Origin: Bacillus sp. FJAT-29937
GTDB lineage: Bacteria; Bacillota; Bacilli; Bacillales; Cytobacillaceae
Length of the DNA: 64,000 nt
NCBI RefSeq assembly: GCF_001509555.1
Contig: NZ_LMAS01000008.1
Location: 106,345-170,344 of the forward strand
Reading direction: 5' to 3'
Part shown: positions 9,064-18,615 of the stretch, in pieces
Position numbering within the stretch: position 1 is the stretch's first letter
How the letters are laid out: every line of letters begins with the position of its first letter
The notes under the pieces: generated by a model
What the model saw: only the letters and a program-made list of their open reading frames with translations
Told to the model about the DNA's origin: nothing
Databases searched by the model: none
Position numbers and translations under genes: made by a program

Positions 9064-9486
9064 ATGTATGAACTTAAAACGAAAGAAACTGATAATAGTG
9101 TCATTGAATTTATCGAAAAAGTCGATAGCGTCAAAAAGCGGAAAGATGCATATGACTTGTTGGATATCTTCACAGAAGTGACAGGTTTTCCGGCCAAAAT
9201 GTGGGGGCCAAGTATTATTGGGTTTGGGTCTTACCATTACGTATACGAAACAGGACACGAAGGGGAAGCACCACTTGTAGGATTTTCACCTCGAAAAGCA
9301 AAAATCAGCCTATATTTTAATATGGGTGAAAAAGAACGGGAAGAATTACTGGAGAGTTTTGGGAAGCATACAACAGGTAAATCTTGTGTTTATATTAATA
9401 AACTAGAGGACATAGATGTAGAAATATTAAAGAAGCTAATTAAACAATCAGTTAACTATTTGGAGAATAAATACTCTAAAAAGTGA
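9064..9486 (+). CDS. DUF1801 family protein
   Basis: The 140-residue cytoplasmic protein has WGPSIIGFGSYHYVYETG near residues 42-59 and VGFSPRKAKISLYF near 67-80, the core of DUF1801 (YdhG-like, SCP-unrelated alpha/beta fold). No catalytic activity is established. AAAGGAG stands 9 bases before the ATG. Two VOC genes follow within 50 bases each, so the three small genes may be cotranscribed. Confidence 0.8.
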   Translation: MYELKTKETDNSVIEFIEKVDSVKKRKDAYDLLDIFTEVTGFPAKMWGPSIIGFGSYHYVYETGHEGEAPLVGFSPRKAKISLYFNMGEKEREELLESFGKHTTGKSCVYINKLEDIDVEILKKLIKQSVNYLENKYSKK

Positions 9487-9533
9487 TTTCTAATAAAGCA
9501 AGTTTTCTATGATCTTTTGAAAGGGGAAAATAT

Positions 9534-9905
9534 ATGAGTATTGGTGCATTTTCTATTAGTTTGACGGTAAAGGATATTCATGCTTCAAAAACATTTTATG
9601 AGAAACTAGGGTTTAATGCTTTTGGCGGAAATATCGATCAAAACTGGTTAATCATGAAAAATGAAGACTGTATAATTGGCCTGTTTCAAGGCATGTTTGA
9701 AAAGAATATCTTAACCTTTAATCCTGGGTGGGACGAGAATGCTGAAGAGGTAAATCCGTTTAAGGATGTAAGGGTATTGCAAGAAGAACTTAAAGAAAAA
9801 GGAATAAACTTTATTCAGGAAGCAAATTTAGAAACTGAAGGTCCAAGCAGCTTTATGATTGAGGATCCGGATGGTAATCTAATTCTTGTTGATCAACACA
9901 GGTAG
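9534..9905 (+). CDS. VOC (glyoxalase-fold) protein
   Basis: A 123-residue vicinal-oxygen-chelate protein: N-terminal SISLTVKDIHASKTFYEKLGF, a central QNWLIMKNEDCIIGLFQG, and the C-terminal MIEDPDGNLILVDQH with the usual DPDGN and a Glu/Asp near the metal site. Family members include glyoxalases, dioxygenases and resistance proteins; nothing here identifies the substrate. AAAGGGG lies 7 bases before the ATG. It is followed by a second VOC gene of different sequence, so this is not a recent duplicate. Confidence 0.83.
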   Translation: MSIGAFSISLTVKDIHASKTFYEKLGFNAFGGNIDQNWLIMKNEDCIIGLFQGMFEKNILTFNPGWDENAEEVNPFKDVRVLQEELKEKGINFIQEANLETEGPSSFMIEDPDGNLILVDQHR

Positions 9906-9937
9906 ACATAAAGTCAATTGAATATACTAGGAGGTTA

Positions 9938-10336
9938 ATGATGGGAAGAGTTGTTCATTTTGAGATTCATGTAAATAATATGGAACAGGCAAAAGCGTTT
10001 TATGGCGAGGTATTTGGCTGGACATTTCAAGACTGGAGCGAATATGCTGGAATGCCTTACTTTGGGGTAGTGACAGGAAATGAAGATGAGCTTGGAATCA
10101 ATGGTGCCTTAATGCAGCGGCAAGGTGCTGCACCTGAAGTAGGGCAAGCTTTAAATGCTTATGCTTGTACAATTGGTGTAAAGAATTATGACGAATCGGA
10201 AGCTAAAATTCTTAACAATGGCGGAAAAGTCGCCATGCCAAAATATGCTTTACCTGGAATGGCGTGGCAAGGATATTATTTGGATACAGAAGGCAATATT
10301 TTCGGACTGCATCAGCCTGATGTTAATGCAAAATAA
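9938..10336 (+). CDS. VOC (glyoxalase-fold) protein, second
   Basis: A 132-residue VOC protein beginning GRVVHFEIHVNNMEQAKAFY and ending GYYLDTEGNIFGLHQPD, the pattern of the YetH/PhnB-like subgroup where the final Glu/His help hold a metal. AGGAGG is 3 bases before the first of two adjacent ATG codons; the second (9941) is equally possible. It lies 32 bases after another VOC gene. A terminator with arms GTGCCT and AGGCAC follows at about 10369-10396. Confidence 0.83.
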   Translation: MMGRVVHFEIHVNNMEQAKAFYGEVFGWTFQDWSEYAGMPYFGVVTGNEDELGINGALMQRQGAAPEVGQALNAYACTIGVKNYDESEAKILNNGGKVAMPKYALPGMAWQGYYLDTEGNIFGLHQPDVNAK

Positions 10337-10368
10337 GGTATTGTAAAACAAGGATTACATATAAGAAG

Positions 10369-10398
10369 GTGCCTACCCTTGGGGAAAGGCACTTTTTG
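10369..10398 (+). terminator. Rho-independent terminator
   Basis: Inverted repeat GTGCCT...AGGCAC with an additional CC/GG closing the loop, followed by TTTTTG. It separates the VOC genes from the LytS operon. Confidence 0.75.
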
Positions 10399-10560
10399 TA
10401 TTTTCCCCATGCCTTAATTCAACTGCTCTTCTATTCCCGTCACGAAGATATTCCAAAAAGCTGATAACACAAAATCGTAAATACCTCAAATTTACGATTT
10501 TTCAAAGAACTGATACAATTGAAAATAGAGAAATAATAAAAACGGGAGCGAGGAGCGGCT

Positions 10561-12360
10561 ATGTTTGAATTGCTAGTGACGATGGTGGAGCGGCTGGGGA
10601 TACTTGTCACGATTGCGCTTGTGTTAACGAGATTCCATTTTTTTCGGAGTCTAATTTATCAGAATCAACTAAATCGGAAACAGCAAATGACTGCGATTTT
10701 GTTTTTTGGCTTTTTCGGAATCATCGGGACGTATTCTGGGCTAACCCTCAGTGCTGACAGCCTACAGTTTAACCGCTGGACTTCAGGCCTTACTGGGGAC
10801 GAAGCGATTGCCAACTCCCGCGTCATAGGAGTCGTCTTAGCCGGACTGCTTGGCGGCTATCGTGTCGGAATCGGAGCCGGATTGATAGCCGGAATCCACC
10901 GTTTTACCTTAGGGGGATTTACCGCCATTTCCTGCGGCTTGGCGACAATCATTTCAGGATTCCTTGCAGGGTTGTTATACAGGAAAAATAAACATGTGAA
11001 ATTGAGCTCCGCTTTTATCATTGGTGCTCTTGCTGAAGCTCTGCAAATGCTGATTATATTACTGCTCTCCCGTCCGTTTGATAAAGCGTGGTCGCTAGTT
11101 GAAATCATTGGTATGCCGATGATATTGGCAAACGGACTCGGCTGTGCATTATTCCTCCTCATCATTAAAAGTGTCATCAATGAAGAGGAAAAGGCAGGAG
11201 CCATTCAAGCGCAAAAAACACTGCGTATTATGAAAAAAACCTTGGCCCACCTAAGAAACGGGCTAAATCACGAATCAGCAAAAGCCGTTTGTCAAATTAT
11301 TCATAAAGAAATTAATGCAAGTGCGGTTGCTATGACAAATTCATCGGAAATATTAGCCCATGTCGGTCTTTGTGATGATCATCACCGTCCAGACAGCCCT
11401 ATCCAAACGCAAATCACTTGCGATGTCATCGAGAAAGGGGAAATGGTCACAGCGAATCACGAAACAATCCGTTGCCGTGTAAAGGGCTGTAAGCTAGGTG
11501 CGGCAGTCATTGCTCCTTTAAAACAGCGGGGGAAGACTATTGGAACGCTTAAATTTTATTTTCGATCGGAAAAAGAAATCAATCCAATCATTATGGAGCT
11601 CATTTCCGGCCTTAGCGCTCTGCTCAGCAACCAGCTGGAATTAGCCGATTCAGACAAAGCCTACCATCTGGCGAAAGAAGCGGAAATCAAGGCGTTGCAG
11701 GCTCAAATAAGCCCACATTTTCTTTTTAATACGCTAAATACGATTCTCTCACTTATTCGTGTTAATCCAGCGAAGGCCCGTAAATTGCTTATCTATCTAT
11801 CCCATTTTTTAAGGCAAAATCTATCTATTACGACTCAAACCTTAACGACACTTGAACAGGAGCTGAAGCAGGTTAAGGCATATCTATCTATTGAAGAAGC
11901 TAGATTTATAAATAAGTTAACCGTTATTTATGAAATTGAGGACAAGGCATTAGGACAGAGTATCCCGCCCCTCACCTTGCAGCCGATTGTGGAAAATGCC
12001 ATTAAACATGGGATAAAAGATAGAGAACGAGACTGTATGATTAAAATGACGATTTTTAGCCATAATCACGCTACACATGTAAAAGTAACAGATAATGGGC
12101 ATGGAATGAGCGCCGAACGAACTGAACAAATCTGTAAAGAAAAGGTAACTTCAGAGATTGGGAACGGCCTCGCTCTTTACAATGTAAACCGCAGGCTGAC
12201 CAGCATTTTTGGCGATCACGCTGCCCTTAAGATTAAAAGTGAACTAGAAAAGGGGACGGAAATTTCCTTTTCCATTCCATTTGCGGAGGTGACACACGAA
12301 TGGAACAATCCATACGAACACTCATTGTCGATGATGAACCGTACAGCCGGTATGAATTGA
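10561..12360 (+). CDS. lytS: LytS/BtsS-type membrane sensor histidine kinase
   Basis: A 599-residue sensor. Residues 1-200 hold the 5TM-LYT sensor domain (SRVIGVVLAGLLGG near 83-96), about 215-365 a GAF-like region with several Cys/His, then the phosphoacceptor QISPHFLFNTLN with His386. The HATPase block has QPIVENAIKHGI and DNGHGM. The partner response regulator overlaps its end by 61 bases. The pair sits directly before a CstA-family transporter, the arrangement seen for pyruvate-sensing LytST/BtsSR systems, so pyruvate or a related metabolite is the likely signal (inference). GAGGAG precedes the ATG. Confidence 0.88.
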   Translation: MFELLVTMVERLGILVTIALVLTRFHFFRSLIYQNQLNRKQQMTAILFFGFFGIIGTYSGLTLSADSLQFNRWTSGLTGDEAIANSRVIGVVLAGLLGGYRVGIGAGLIAGIHRFTLGGFTAISCGLATIISGFLAGLLYRKNKHVKLSSAFIIGALAEALQMLIILLLSRPFDKAWSLVEIIGMPMILANGLGCALFLLIIKSVINEEEKAGAIQAQKTLRIMKKTLAHLRNGLNHESAKAVCQIIHKEINASAVAMTNSSEILAHVGLCDDHHRPDSPIQTQITCDVIEKGEMVTANHETIRCRVKGCKLGAAVIAPLKQRGKTIGTLKFYFRSEKEINPIIMELISGLSALLSNQLELADSDKAYHLAKEAEIKALQAQISPHFLFNTLNTILSLIRVNPAKARKLLIYLSHFLRQNLSITTQTLTTLEQELKQVKAYLSIEEARFINKLTVIYEIEDKALGQSIPPLTLQPIVENAIKHGIKDRERDCMIKMTIFSHNHATHVKVTDNGHGMSAERTEQICKEKVTSEIGNGLALYNVNRRLTSIFGDHAALKIKSELEKGTEISFSIPFAEVTHEWNNPYEHSLSMMNRTAGMN

Positions 12361-13031
12361 AGCATTTATTAGAGGCTTACCCTTCAATTATTATTGTGGG
12401 CGAAGCCGAATCAGGAGAATCCGGTGTGATGAAAGCCATTCAGCTGCAGCCTGATGTCGTCATCCTTGATGTGGAGATGCCAAGAATGAACGGAATGATG
12501 GCCGCCAAAGCGTTAATGGAGCTGAAAAAAGCACCTTTAGTTGTGTTTGCAACAGCTTATCCCCAATTCGCCGCCGAAGCTTTCCGTTATGATGCGATTG
12601 ACTACTTACTAAAACCTTTTGATGAGGAACAATTACAGGAAACGATCGAGCGAATTGAACGGAAACTTAGCACAATTAAGGATAAGTACCTCGGAAGATC
12701 GGCAGGAAAACTTGCGATCGAATCTGATGGTGAAATTTATTATCTTGAACCGAAAGATCTTCTTTATATCGTTAGAGATGATAAGCTGACAAAGCTGATT
12801 ACAAGAAGTGGAGAGTTTGAAACAAAAACACCATTGAAGGACTTGGAGAGCCGGCTTCTTGGTTATGGTTTTTTCCGGATTCACAAAAGTTTTCTCGTAA
12901 ACTTAGAGCATGTAACTAGGCTTTCCCCATGGTTTAATGGCGCATATCAATTACAAATAGAGGGTAGAAAGGAATTGTTATCGGTCAGTAGAAATTACGT
13001 TAAGGGTTTAAGGACTAAATTAGAAATATAA
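12300..13031 (+). CDS. lytT: LytTR-family response regulator
   Basis: The 243-residue regulator has an N-terminal receiver (acid pair Asp11/Asp12, phosphoacceptor Asp57 in ILDVEMPRMNG, Lys in YLLKPF) and a C-terminal LytTR DNA-binding domain (about residues 140-240, including GFFRIHKSFLVNLEHV). The start at 12300 has GGAGGTGA 8 bases upstream and lies inside lytS in another frame. It is expected to activate the cstA gene 176 bases downstream. Confidence 0.9.
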   Translation: MEQSIRTLIVDDEPYSRYELKHLLEAYPSIIIVGEAESGESGVMKAIQLQPDVVILDVEMPRMNGMMAAKALMELKKAPLVVFATAYPQFAAEAFRYDAIDYLLKPFDEEQLQETIERIERKLSTIKDKYLGRSAGKLAIESDGEIYYLEPKDLLYIVRDDKLTKLITRSGEFETKTPLKDLESRLLGYGFFRIHKSFLVNLEHVTRLSPWFNGAYQLQIEGRKELLSVSRNYVKGLRTKLEI

Positions 13032-13113
13032 TCAAATATTTATTAAATATTCTATCTCTTCTTAATCTTTTGCGTTTTAGCCCTATTATTAAACATCATA
13101 ACGCCAAATTTCT

Positions 13114-13161
13114 ACCTCTTAATCTCAAATTACCCCTTTTGCCTGCTTTCTTTTTTATACT
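13114..13161 (+). promoter_or_regulatory. Candidate activator-dependent cstA promoter
   Basis: ACCTCTTA (13114-13121) and ACCCCTTT (13132-13139) form an imperfect direct repeat 18 bases apart. TATACT (13156-13161) is a good -10 but no -35 consensus exists 17 bases before it; the second repeat occupies that spot. This suits a LytTR activator, although reported sites usually repeat at about 21 bases. Confidence 0.3.
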
Positions 13162-13207
13162 AAACTATGGAACCGCATTCATTTTTTTATAAAGGGGGAA
13201 GAATAAT

Positions 13208-14659
13208 TTGTATACATTTTTAGCTGGCGTTGTCTTACTTATCGTTGGATATTTCACGTATGGCAAATTCGTAGAAAAAGTCTTCGGGGTAAAAGAAGAA
13301 AGAGCCACTCCTGCCTATGTTAATAATGATGGCATTGACTATGTGCCAATGAGTACACAGAAGAATTCATTAATACAGCTATTAAATATCGCTGGGACAG
13401 GACCTGTCTTTGGTCCCATCATGGGTGCCCTTTATGGCCCAGTAGCGTTTATCTGGATTGTTATCGGCTGTATTTTTGCCGGTGCAGTACACGATTATTT
13501 AACAGGGATGATTTCCATCCGTAATAAAGGGGCACATTTACCTGAACTGGCAAGCAAATTTTTAGGAAAAATCATGCGCCATGTAGTAAATGCCTTCGCT
13601 GTATTACTGTTATTATTAGTTGGAACTGTGTTTGTTTCTACACCAGCTTCCTTGCTTCATGTTTTGATGGACGGAAAAATTGCTCTAGGTATTATTATTG
13701 CTGCTATCTTTATTTATTACATTTTGGCAACGCTTCTTCCGGTTGATAAAATTATTGGCCGACTATATCCATATTTCGGTGCGTTGCTTGTCATCAGTGC
13801 TGTTGGCGTTGGGATTGGATTAATTGCTACGGGTGCACCAATTCCAGAAATTTCATTGCAAAATTTCCATCCTGCTAATGCACCAATTTTCCCATTACTT
13901 TTCTTTACGATTACTTGTGGTGCCCTTTCAGGATTCCATGCTACACAAACACCCATTATTTCTCGTACGACGCAAAAAGAAAAACAAGGACGTAAAATTT
14001 TCTATGGCATGATGATTGCAGAAGGAATCATTGCAATGATTTGGGCTGCTGCTGCTATGAGTTTATTCGATGGTTATAATGGATTAAGCGATCTGCTTGC
14101 TGCTGGTGGACCTGGTGCCATTGTAAGCGAAGTATCAATGAAAATGATGGGTGCAATCGGCGGAACACTTGCTGTTCTTGGGGTTGTTGTCCTGCCAATC
14201 ACTTCTGGTGATACTGCTTTCCGCAGTGCTCGAATGATTATTGCTGAATACTTAAACATTGCGCAAAGGAAATTATCAAGTCGTCTTTGGATCGCAACTC
14301 CGTTATTTGCGATTTCCGTTGTGTTAACTCAAATTGACTTTAACCTTTTATGGAGATATTTCAGCTGGGCTAACCAAGCGACCGCGGTAATCGCACTATT
14401 CGTTGGCGCCATGTATTTATACATTGCCAGGAAAAATTACTGGATTTCGTTAGTACCTGGTTCATTCATGCTAGTAATGGTTATTACTTACATCTTGAAC
14501 GCACAAATTGGATTCGGATTGCCAATGAACATTGCCTGGATTGGCGGAATCGTCGGCGCAGGAATCTTAATTGCCCTGTTCTTTCGTGCAGCGGCCAAGA
14601 ATCGTTCCAACAACCTTTCTCTTGAGGTAGATGTCTCCGACTGGAATCAGGTGGCCTAA
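13208..14659 (+). CDS. cstA: CstA-family carbon starvation transporter
   Basis: A 483-residue membrane protein with some 13-14 hydrophobic helices. It has the CstA signatures DGIDYVPM (43-50), NIAGTGPVFGPIMGALYGP, GAVHDYLTGMISIRNKG, SGFHATQTPIISRTTQKE and TSGDTAFRSARMIIAEYL. Shorter than E. coli CstA (701 residues) and typical of Firmicutes members. Family members import pyruvate or peptides; control by the adjacent LytST points to pyruvate. A TTG start is used (13208) with AAAGGGGGA upstream. A 50-codon gene is coupled downstream. Confidence 0.9.
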   Translation: MYTFLAGVVLLIVGYFTYGKFVEKVFGVKEERATPAYVNNDGIDYVPMSTQKNSLIQLLNIAGTGPVFGPIMGALYGPVAFIWIVIGCIFAGAVHDYLTGMISIRNKGAHLPELASKFLGKIMRHVVNAFAVLLLLLVGTVFVSTPASLLHVLMDGKIALGIIIAAIFIYYILATLLPVDKIIGRLYPYFGALLVISAVGVGIGLIATGAPIPEISLQNFHPANAPIFPLLFFTITCGALSGFHATQTPIISRTTQKEKQGRKIFYGMMIAEGIIAMIWAAAAMSLFDGYNGLSDLLAAGGPGAIVSEVSMKMMGAIGGTLAVLGVVVLPITSGDTAFRSARMIIAEYLNIAQRKLSSRLWIATPLFAISVVLTQIDFNLLWRYFSWANQATAVIALFVGAMYLYIARKNYWISLVPGSFMLVMVITYILNAQIGFGLPMNIAWIGGIVGAGILIALFFRAAAKNRSNNLSLEVDVSDWNQVA

Positions 14660-14812
14660 GTGGGCTGCTGCAGTCCGGAATATCGTAAGGTTGTCAATGA
14701 ACAGGAAGCAAAGATTAACCAAAAGGAGAAGGACTCTGTTCCCTTTTTGGCAAAAATCATAATTGCAATTTTAACAGTTGGAGCAATTGCTTCTATGGCT
14801 TTGCTTCTATAA
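14660..14812 (+). CDS. Small single-span membrane protein coupled to cstA
   Basis: A GTG directly after the cstA TAA opens 50 codons, with AGGTGG 5 bases upstream (inside the cstA end). The product starts with a Cys pair (GCCSPEYRKVV), has a charged linker (NEQEAKINQKEKD) and one hydrophobic helix (AKIIIAILTVGAIASMALLL). This suggests a small membrane subunit or modulator of the transporter; gram-negative CstA genes are likewise followed by a short YbdD gene, but I see no sequence match to YbdD. A perfect terminator follows within 10 bases. Confidence 0.75.
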   Translation: MGCCSPEYRKVVNEQEAKINQKEKDSVPFLAKIIIAILTVGAIASMALLL

Positions 14813-14818
14813 TAAAAA

Positions 14819-14851
14819 ATGCACGCTTTCAGAAGCGTGCATTTTTTTATG
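14819..14851 (+). terminator. Rho-independent terminator
   Basis: ATGCACGCTT and AAGCGTGCAT form a perfect 10-bp stem with a four-base loop, followed by seven T. It ends the cstA transcript. Confidence 0.92.
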
Positions 14852-15033
14852 GAATGAGGAAATTTGTTCGAACCTCTAGAAAAACAATCATTTCAGAAAA
14901 ATAACGGAAGTATGGTCCTGATTAGAATAAACTAGGAAAGTAGTAATATTTTTATAGTATGAAAGGATATTATCCTAACTGATGCGAATATTGTAAGAAA
15001 TTCCTGAGGGGAAATGTAAAAGGAGTGAGGAAG

Positions 15034-15531
15034 TTGAGAGGTTTCATTCATAATAAGAAGCGGGAAATGACGGAGGAAAGTGCTTATCACTTTTTAAAAA
15101 TGGGCAGGGTTGCACATGTGGCGACAGTGGGGGAGGATGGGTTTCCGTATGTAATTCCATTCGTCTATGTTTATGAGGACGGAAACAAACTATACCTGCA
15201 TATAGGAAATTTGAGGGAGAGTCATTTTTGGAAAAATATCAAAAAAAAACCGCAAATTTGTATCGAGGTTAGCGAGATGGGGGATGTTCATCCAGGTAAA
15301 AAATTTGCTTGCCAATCTGCTCTCGTCTATACAAGCGTAGTTTTATTTGGAAACATTAAGCATATTAAAGATGACAAGCAGAAAGAATGGTTCTATGATC
15401 GGCTAATGGAAAAGTATGGGGATCCAAATTGGACTTTTGAAAAAGGATACCCGGCCCTTTCGAAAACGGAGTTATTTGAAGTACAAATTCAGAAGATAAC
15501 CGGTAAATTAAGTGAAGGATTAAGTCATTAA
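15034..15531 (+). CDS. Pyridoxamine 5'-phosphate oxidase-like FMN-binding protein
   Basis: A 165-residue split-barrel flavoprotein of the NimA/PNPOx-like type: GRVAHVATVGEDGFPYVIPFVY near residues 24-45, LYLHIGNLRESHFWKNI, CIEVSEMG, and FGNIKHIKDDKQKEW. Family members reduce nitro compounds or bind FMN/heme; substrate unknown. The TTG at 15034 is preferred because AAAGGAG (15018-15025) ends 8 bases before it; a GTG at 15025 lies inside the ribosome site. A terminator-like inverted repeat follows immediately. Confidence 0.82.
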   Translation: MRGFIHNKKREMTEESAYHFLKMGRVAHVATVGEDGFPYVIPFVYVYEDGNKLYLHIGNLRESHFWKNIKKKPQICIEVSEMGDVHPGKKFACQSALVYTSVVLFGNIKHIKDDKQKEWFYDRLMEKYGDPNWTFEKGYPALSKTELFEVQIQKITGKLSEGLSH

Positions 15532-15537
15532 TGAGTG

Positions 15538-15597
15538 CGCCTGAACCCAAAATGCGGAAATTCAAAGTACGCTTGGGGTCAGGCATCTTTTTTTTGG
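15538..15597 (+). terminator. Terminator-like inverted repeat
   Basis: GCCTGAACCC (15540-15549) pairs imperfectly with GGGGTCAGGC around a 26-base loop, followed by eight T. It probably ends the preceding flavoprotein gene. Confidence 0.65.
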
Positions 15598-15631
15598 AGA
15601 AATTTTAGTTTGCATTTGGCCCATTTTTTGG

Positions 15632-15812
15632 CGGACACAGAATCCTTTATTTCTATTAAATCCGTCCTTTTGACGAATGAAAAGGACACAGAATCCATTA
15701 TTAATCAAAAAACACGAGAAATTTGCTTACTTTTAAATGGATAGCGGAACCAGAGTCCGATCACCTCCTGAAAAAGGCCTTTTTCGGTAAATAAAGAAAC
15801 GAGTGTCCTATA
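15632..15812. repeat. Dispersed four-headed palindromic repeat element (copy A)
   Basis: Four related heads of the form CGGA-N6-TCC(G) begin at about 15632, 15683, 15745 and 15795, that is 51, 62 and 50 bases apart. The third head reads CGGAACCAGAGTCCG. The same order of spacings and related sequences occur at 37126 and 60354. It occupies the 530-base gap between a flavoprotein gene and sstT; the rest of the gap (15815-16040) is extremely AT-rich with no recognised gene. Confidence 0.7.
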
Positions 15813-16059
15813 AATTTATGATGGAAATTTCTAATATTATATTACTAATAATATTTTAAAGCTAAAACCCTTTATATTATCGTAATAATCAACCAATTGC
15901 GAATAAATTCAATAAAAATAATAGTATTGCAATATATTAAAAAACACAATATAATATTTTTCATAGAAAGACAAATGTCCTTTAGAAATGGAATTTAGAG
16001 GAAATGCATTACACGATATTCATAGTATCGTAATTTATTACACCTAGGGAGGTAGATCT

Positions 16060-17298
16060 ATGAAAAGCTTACTGAAAAATTGGAATCAAATAAGCTTAGT
16101 TAAACAAATAATCATAGGTTTGATAATTGGAATTGCTCTTGCTTTAACCATCCCAGAAGCAGCAAAACCGATTACTATTTTTGGTTCATTATTTGTCGGG
16201 GCTTTGAAAGCTATTGCGCCTGTATTGGTACTCTTTTTAGTAATGTCGGCTATTGCTCAGCACAAAAGTGGTCAGCAAACGAATATGAAATCCGTTATTA
16301 TTCTTTATCTTTTAGGTACTTTTTTAGCTGGCTTGATTGCTGTTATTGTAAGTTTTATTTTCCCTGTTGGCCTAACGCTTGTAAAGGGTGCTGAGGGTGT
16401 TACGCCTCCTAGCGGCGTGGCCGAGGTTCTTAAAACATTGCTTCTGAATGTTGTTGATAACCCAGTAAAGGCCATCTTTAATGCGAACTATATCGGTATT
16501 TTAGCTTGGGCAATTGTCCTTGGTTTGGCACTGAAAAATGCCGCTGATTCGACAAAGACAATGATTGCTAATTTTTCTGATGCGGTTTCCAAAGTGGTTA
16601 CTTGGGTAATTAAGCTTGCCCCATTAGGAATTATGGGTCTAGTATTTGAGTCTATTACGACAAGTGGAATGGACGCGCTGCTAGGATATGGAAAGCTGCT
16701 CGTCATTTTAGTTGGATGTATGATATTTGTGGCATTAGTGGTCAATCCAATCATCGTGTTTGTGTATATTAAGCAAAACCCATTCCCGCTGGTTTTTAAG
16801 TGCTTAAGAGAAAGTGGGATTACCGCGTTCTTTACACGAAGCTCAGCTGCAAACATTCCTGTTAATATGAAATTATGTGAAAATCTTGGTTTAAATAAGG
16901 ACAGTTATTCAGTATCGATTCCATTAGGGGCAACCATTAATATGGCTGGTGCTGCTGTGACGATTTCTGTTTTGACGCTAGCAGCGGTTCATACTCTCGG
17001 GATTCAAGTCGATATTCCTACAGCTATTATCCTTAGCGTAGTGTCAGCTATATGTGCTTGCGGTGCTTCAGGGGTTGCGGGCGGCTCCTTATTATTGATT
17101 CCTCTAGCTTGCAGCTTATTTGGAATTCCAGCGGATGTTGCCATGCAAGTAGTTGGAGTAGGCTTTATCATCGGAGTTGTACAAGACTCTGTTGAAACAG
17201 CACTTAACTCATCTACAGACGTACTTTTCACGGCTGCCGCAGAATATAAAGAGTGGCGTAAAGAGGGGAAAACGGTAGAAATTAAAAAAATTGCATAA
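16060..17298 (+). CDS. sstT: Serine/threonine:sodium symporter
   Basis: A 412-residue dicarboxylate/amino acid:cation symporter family protein. [56 protein letters not shown] and [21 protein letters not shown] are SstT hallmarks, and length equals E. coli SstT (414). The TRSSAAN serine-rich hairpin and NMAG motif form the substrate/sodium site in this family. GGGAGG precedes the ATG. Standalone gene, with a terminator-like hairpin (CTCCAGTGT/ACATTGGAG, about 17316-17346) after it. Confidence 0.92.
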   Translation: MKSLLKNWNQISLVKQIIIGLIIGIALALTIPEAAKPITIFGSLFVGALKAIAPVLVLFLVMSAIAQHKSGQQTNMKSVIILYLLGTFLAGLIAVIVSFIFPVGLTLVKGAEGVTPPSGVAEVLKTLLLNVVDNPVKAIFNANYIGILAWAIVLGLALKNAADSTKTMIANFSDAVSKVVTWVIKLAPLGIMGLVFESITTSGMDALLGYGKLLVILVGCMIFVALVVNPIIVFVYIKQNPFPLVFKCLRESGITAFFTRSSAANIPVNMKLCENLGLNKDSYSVSIPLGATINMAGAAVTISVLTLAAVHTLGIQVDIPTAIILSVVSAICACGASGVAGGSLLLIPLACSLFGIPADVAMQVVGVGFIIGVVQDSVETALNSSTDVLFTAAAEYKEWRKEGKTVEIKKIA

Positions 17299-17461
17299 AG
17301 AAGAATTGAACTGTATCTCCAGTGTAAGAATTGACGAACATTGGAGGTGCGGTTTTTTTTGAATAAATACCGGTAATTTTTTGGAAATATTGATACCTTT
17401 TCCTATTAATTTCGTCCATTATTATAAATGAAAGAGATTTTAGGTGAAGGGGGAATAAAAA

Positions 17462-18463
17462 ATGAAGAGATTCTTACCAGGTATAGTATTTTTAATTGCT
17501 GGAATACTTGCGGGCTGCACGAATCAAGTAAATGCAGATCCAGCAAATGATTTAAATGAATTAAAAAAGCAAATAGAGCAGCTTTCCATCGAAAATGATG
17601 CCCTCCAAAATACAGTGGAGGAACAAAGGAAAGAACTTGAGGCAATGAACAATGACTACGCAATTATTCCAGCTAAAGAGATTGAAAACTATCCGCGTTC
17701 GCTATATAAGGAAATGGCCCTTGATATTGATCAGGATGGCGAGGACGAAATAATTGAGCTATATGTGAATGCAGAGAAGATGGCAAATGGTTTATTTGCC
17801 TGGGACGATGGACAAACTTGGCTATTGGCAGTGAAAGACGGTGAAGAAACCTATCCCCTTTTTGATAATTTTGTTCAGTTAGGCTCACTCGATATCAGTA
17901 CGACAACTATTGATGGAAAACCAAGTATTATCATGTTAGAATCGTGGCATTCTGACATTTATATTCACAAATTTATATACGATCCTGACGCAAATGGATT
18001 TGTTAAAGAAACGTTTTATAAAAAAGAGAACGTGAACCAGCAATATAATTCACCTGCTTCCTACGCTTTTTTCAAGGACGCTTACGAATTAATGGAACAG
18101 GCTTTTACAGTTAAAGCAGCTGAAGCTTTAGAAACTAGCGAAAATAATCTTCAGGAGCTAAAGGATAGAGCGGCAATCTTTGACCCAATCCTTGTAGACC
18201 TTTGGAGAGCACAGCGATTGTTTGAAATTGTAGGACTGTTAAATCCCGATCTTCATGTTTCATTACAGAAAGCAGTCAATTTGCTGAACCAAATGGTTAA
18301 AACTACACCTACCTTAGAGCAGATGAATCAGCTAAGGCAAATTCATGGTATCTTCAAAGAAGGCGGAATTGACGATTTGGTTATGGACGAAGAAAATCAA
18401 ATTCATCCGGATTTTACAAAAAAGCTTCAAAGAATGGATCTTATTCTTATGGAACCTATTTAA
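17462..18463 (+). CDS. Putative lipoprotein with coiled coil
   Basis: A 333-residue predicted lipoprotein: N-terminal KRFLPGIVFLIAGILAGC has a lipobox (LAGC, Cys19). A coiled coil with heptad Leu follows (residues about 30-65, LNELKKQIEQLS onward). Next is an acidic ALDIDQDGEDEIIELYVN block reminiscent of dockerin/FG-GAP Asp-rich loops that bind calcium, then a helical C-terminus. I do not recognise a named family. It stands alone ahead of the SAM-riboswitch operon. Extracytoplasmic and membrane-anchored is as far as the sequence goes. Confidence 0.7.
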   Translation: MKRFLPGIVFLIAGILAGCTNQVNADPANDLNELKKQIEQLSIENDALQNTVEEQRKELEAMNNDYAIIPAKEIENYPRSLYKEMALDIDQDGEDEIIELYVNAEKMANGLFAWDDGQTWLLAVKDGEETYPLFDNFVQLGSLDISTTTIDGKPSIIMLESWHSDIYIHKFIYDPDANGFVKETFYKKENVNQQYNSPASYAFFKDAYELMEQAFTVKAAEALETSENNLQELKDRAAIFDPILVDLWRAQRLFEIVGLLNPDLHVSLQKAVNLLNQMVKTTPTLEQMNQLRQIHGIFKEGGIDDLVMDEENQIHPDFTKKLQRMDLILMEPI

Positions 18464-18552
18464 AATATTATATTGCCGGTAAAAGGACGGACCCTCTTTT
18501 AATTCAAAAAATGAAAGAATCGGCCATAAATTAGTTATTTTTCTAAATGTTG

Positions 18553-18581
18553 TTGACAATTTGTTTTAATAAGGGTAATGT
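18553..18581 (+). promoter_or_regulatory. SigA-type promoter of the methionine operon
   Basis: Perfect -35 TTGACA (18553-18558), 17-base spacer, then TAATGT (18576-18581) as -10. It lies about 35 bases before the SAM riboswitch. Confidence 0.75.
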
Positions 18582-18615
18582 TTGTACTTAAGGAGTTTGA
18601 AAAATTAAATAGTTT

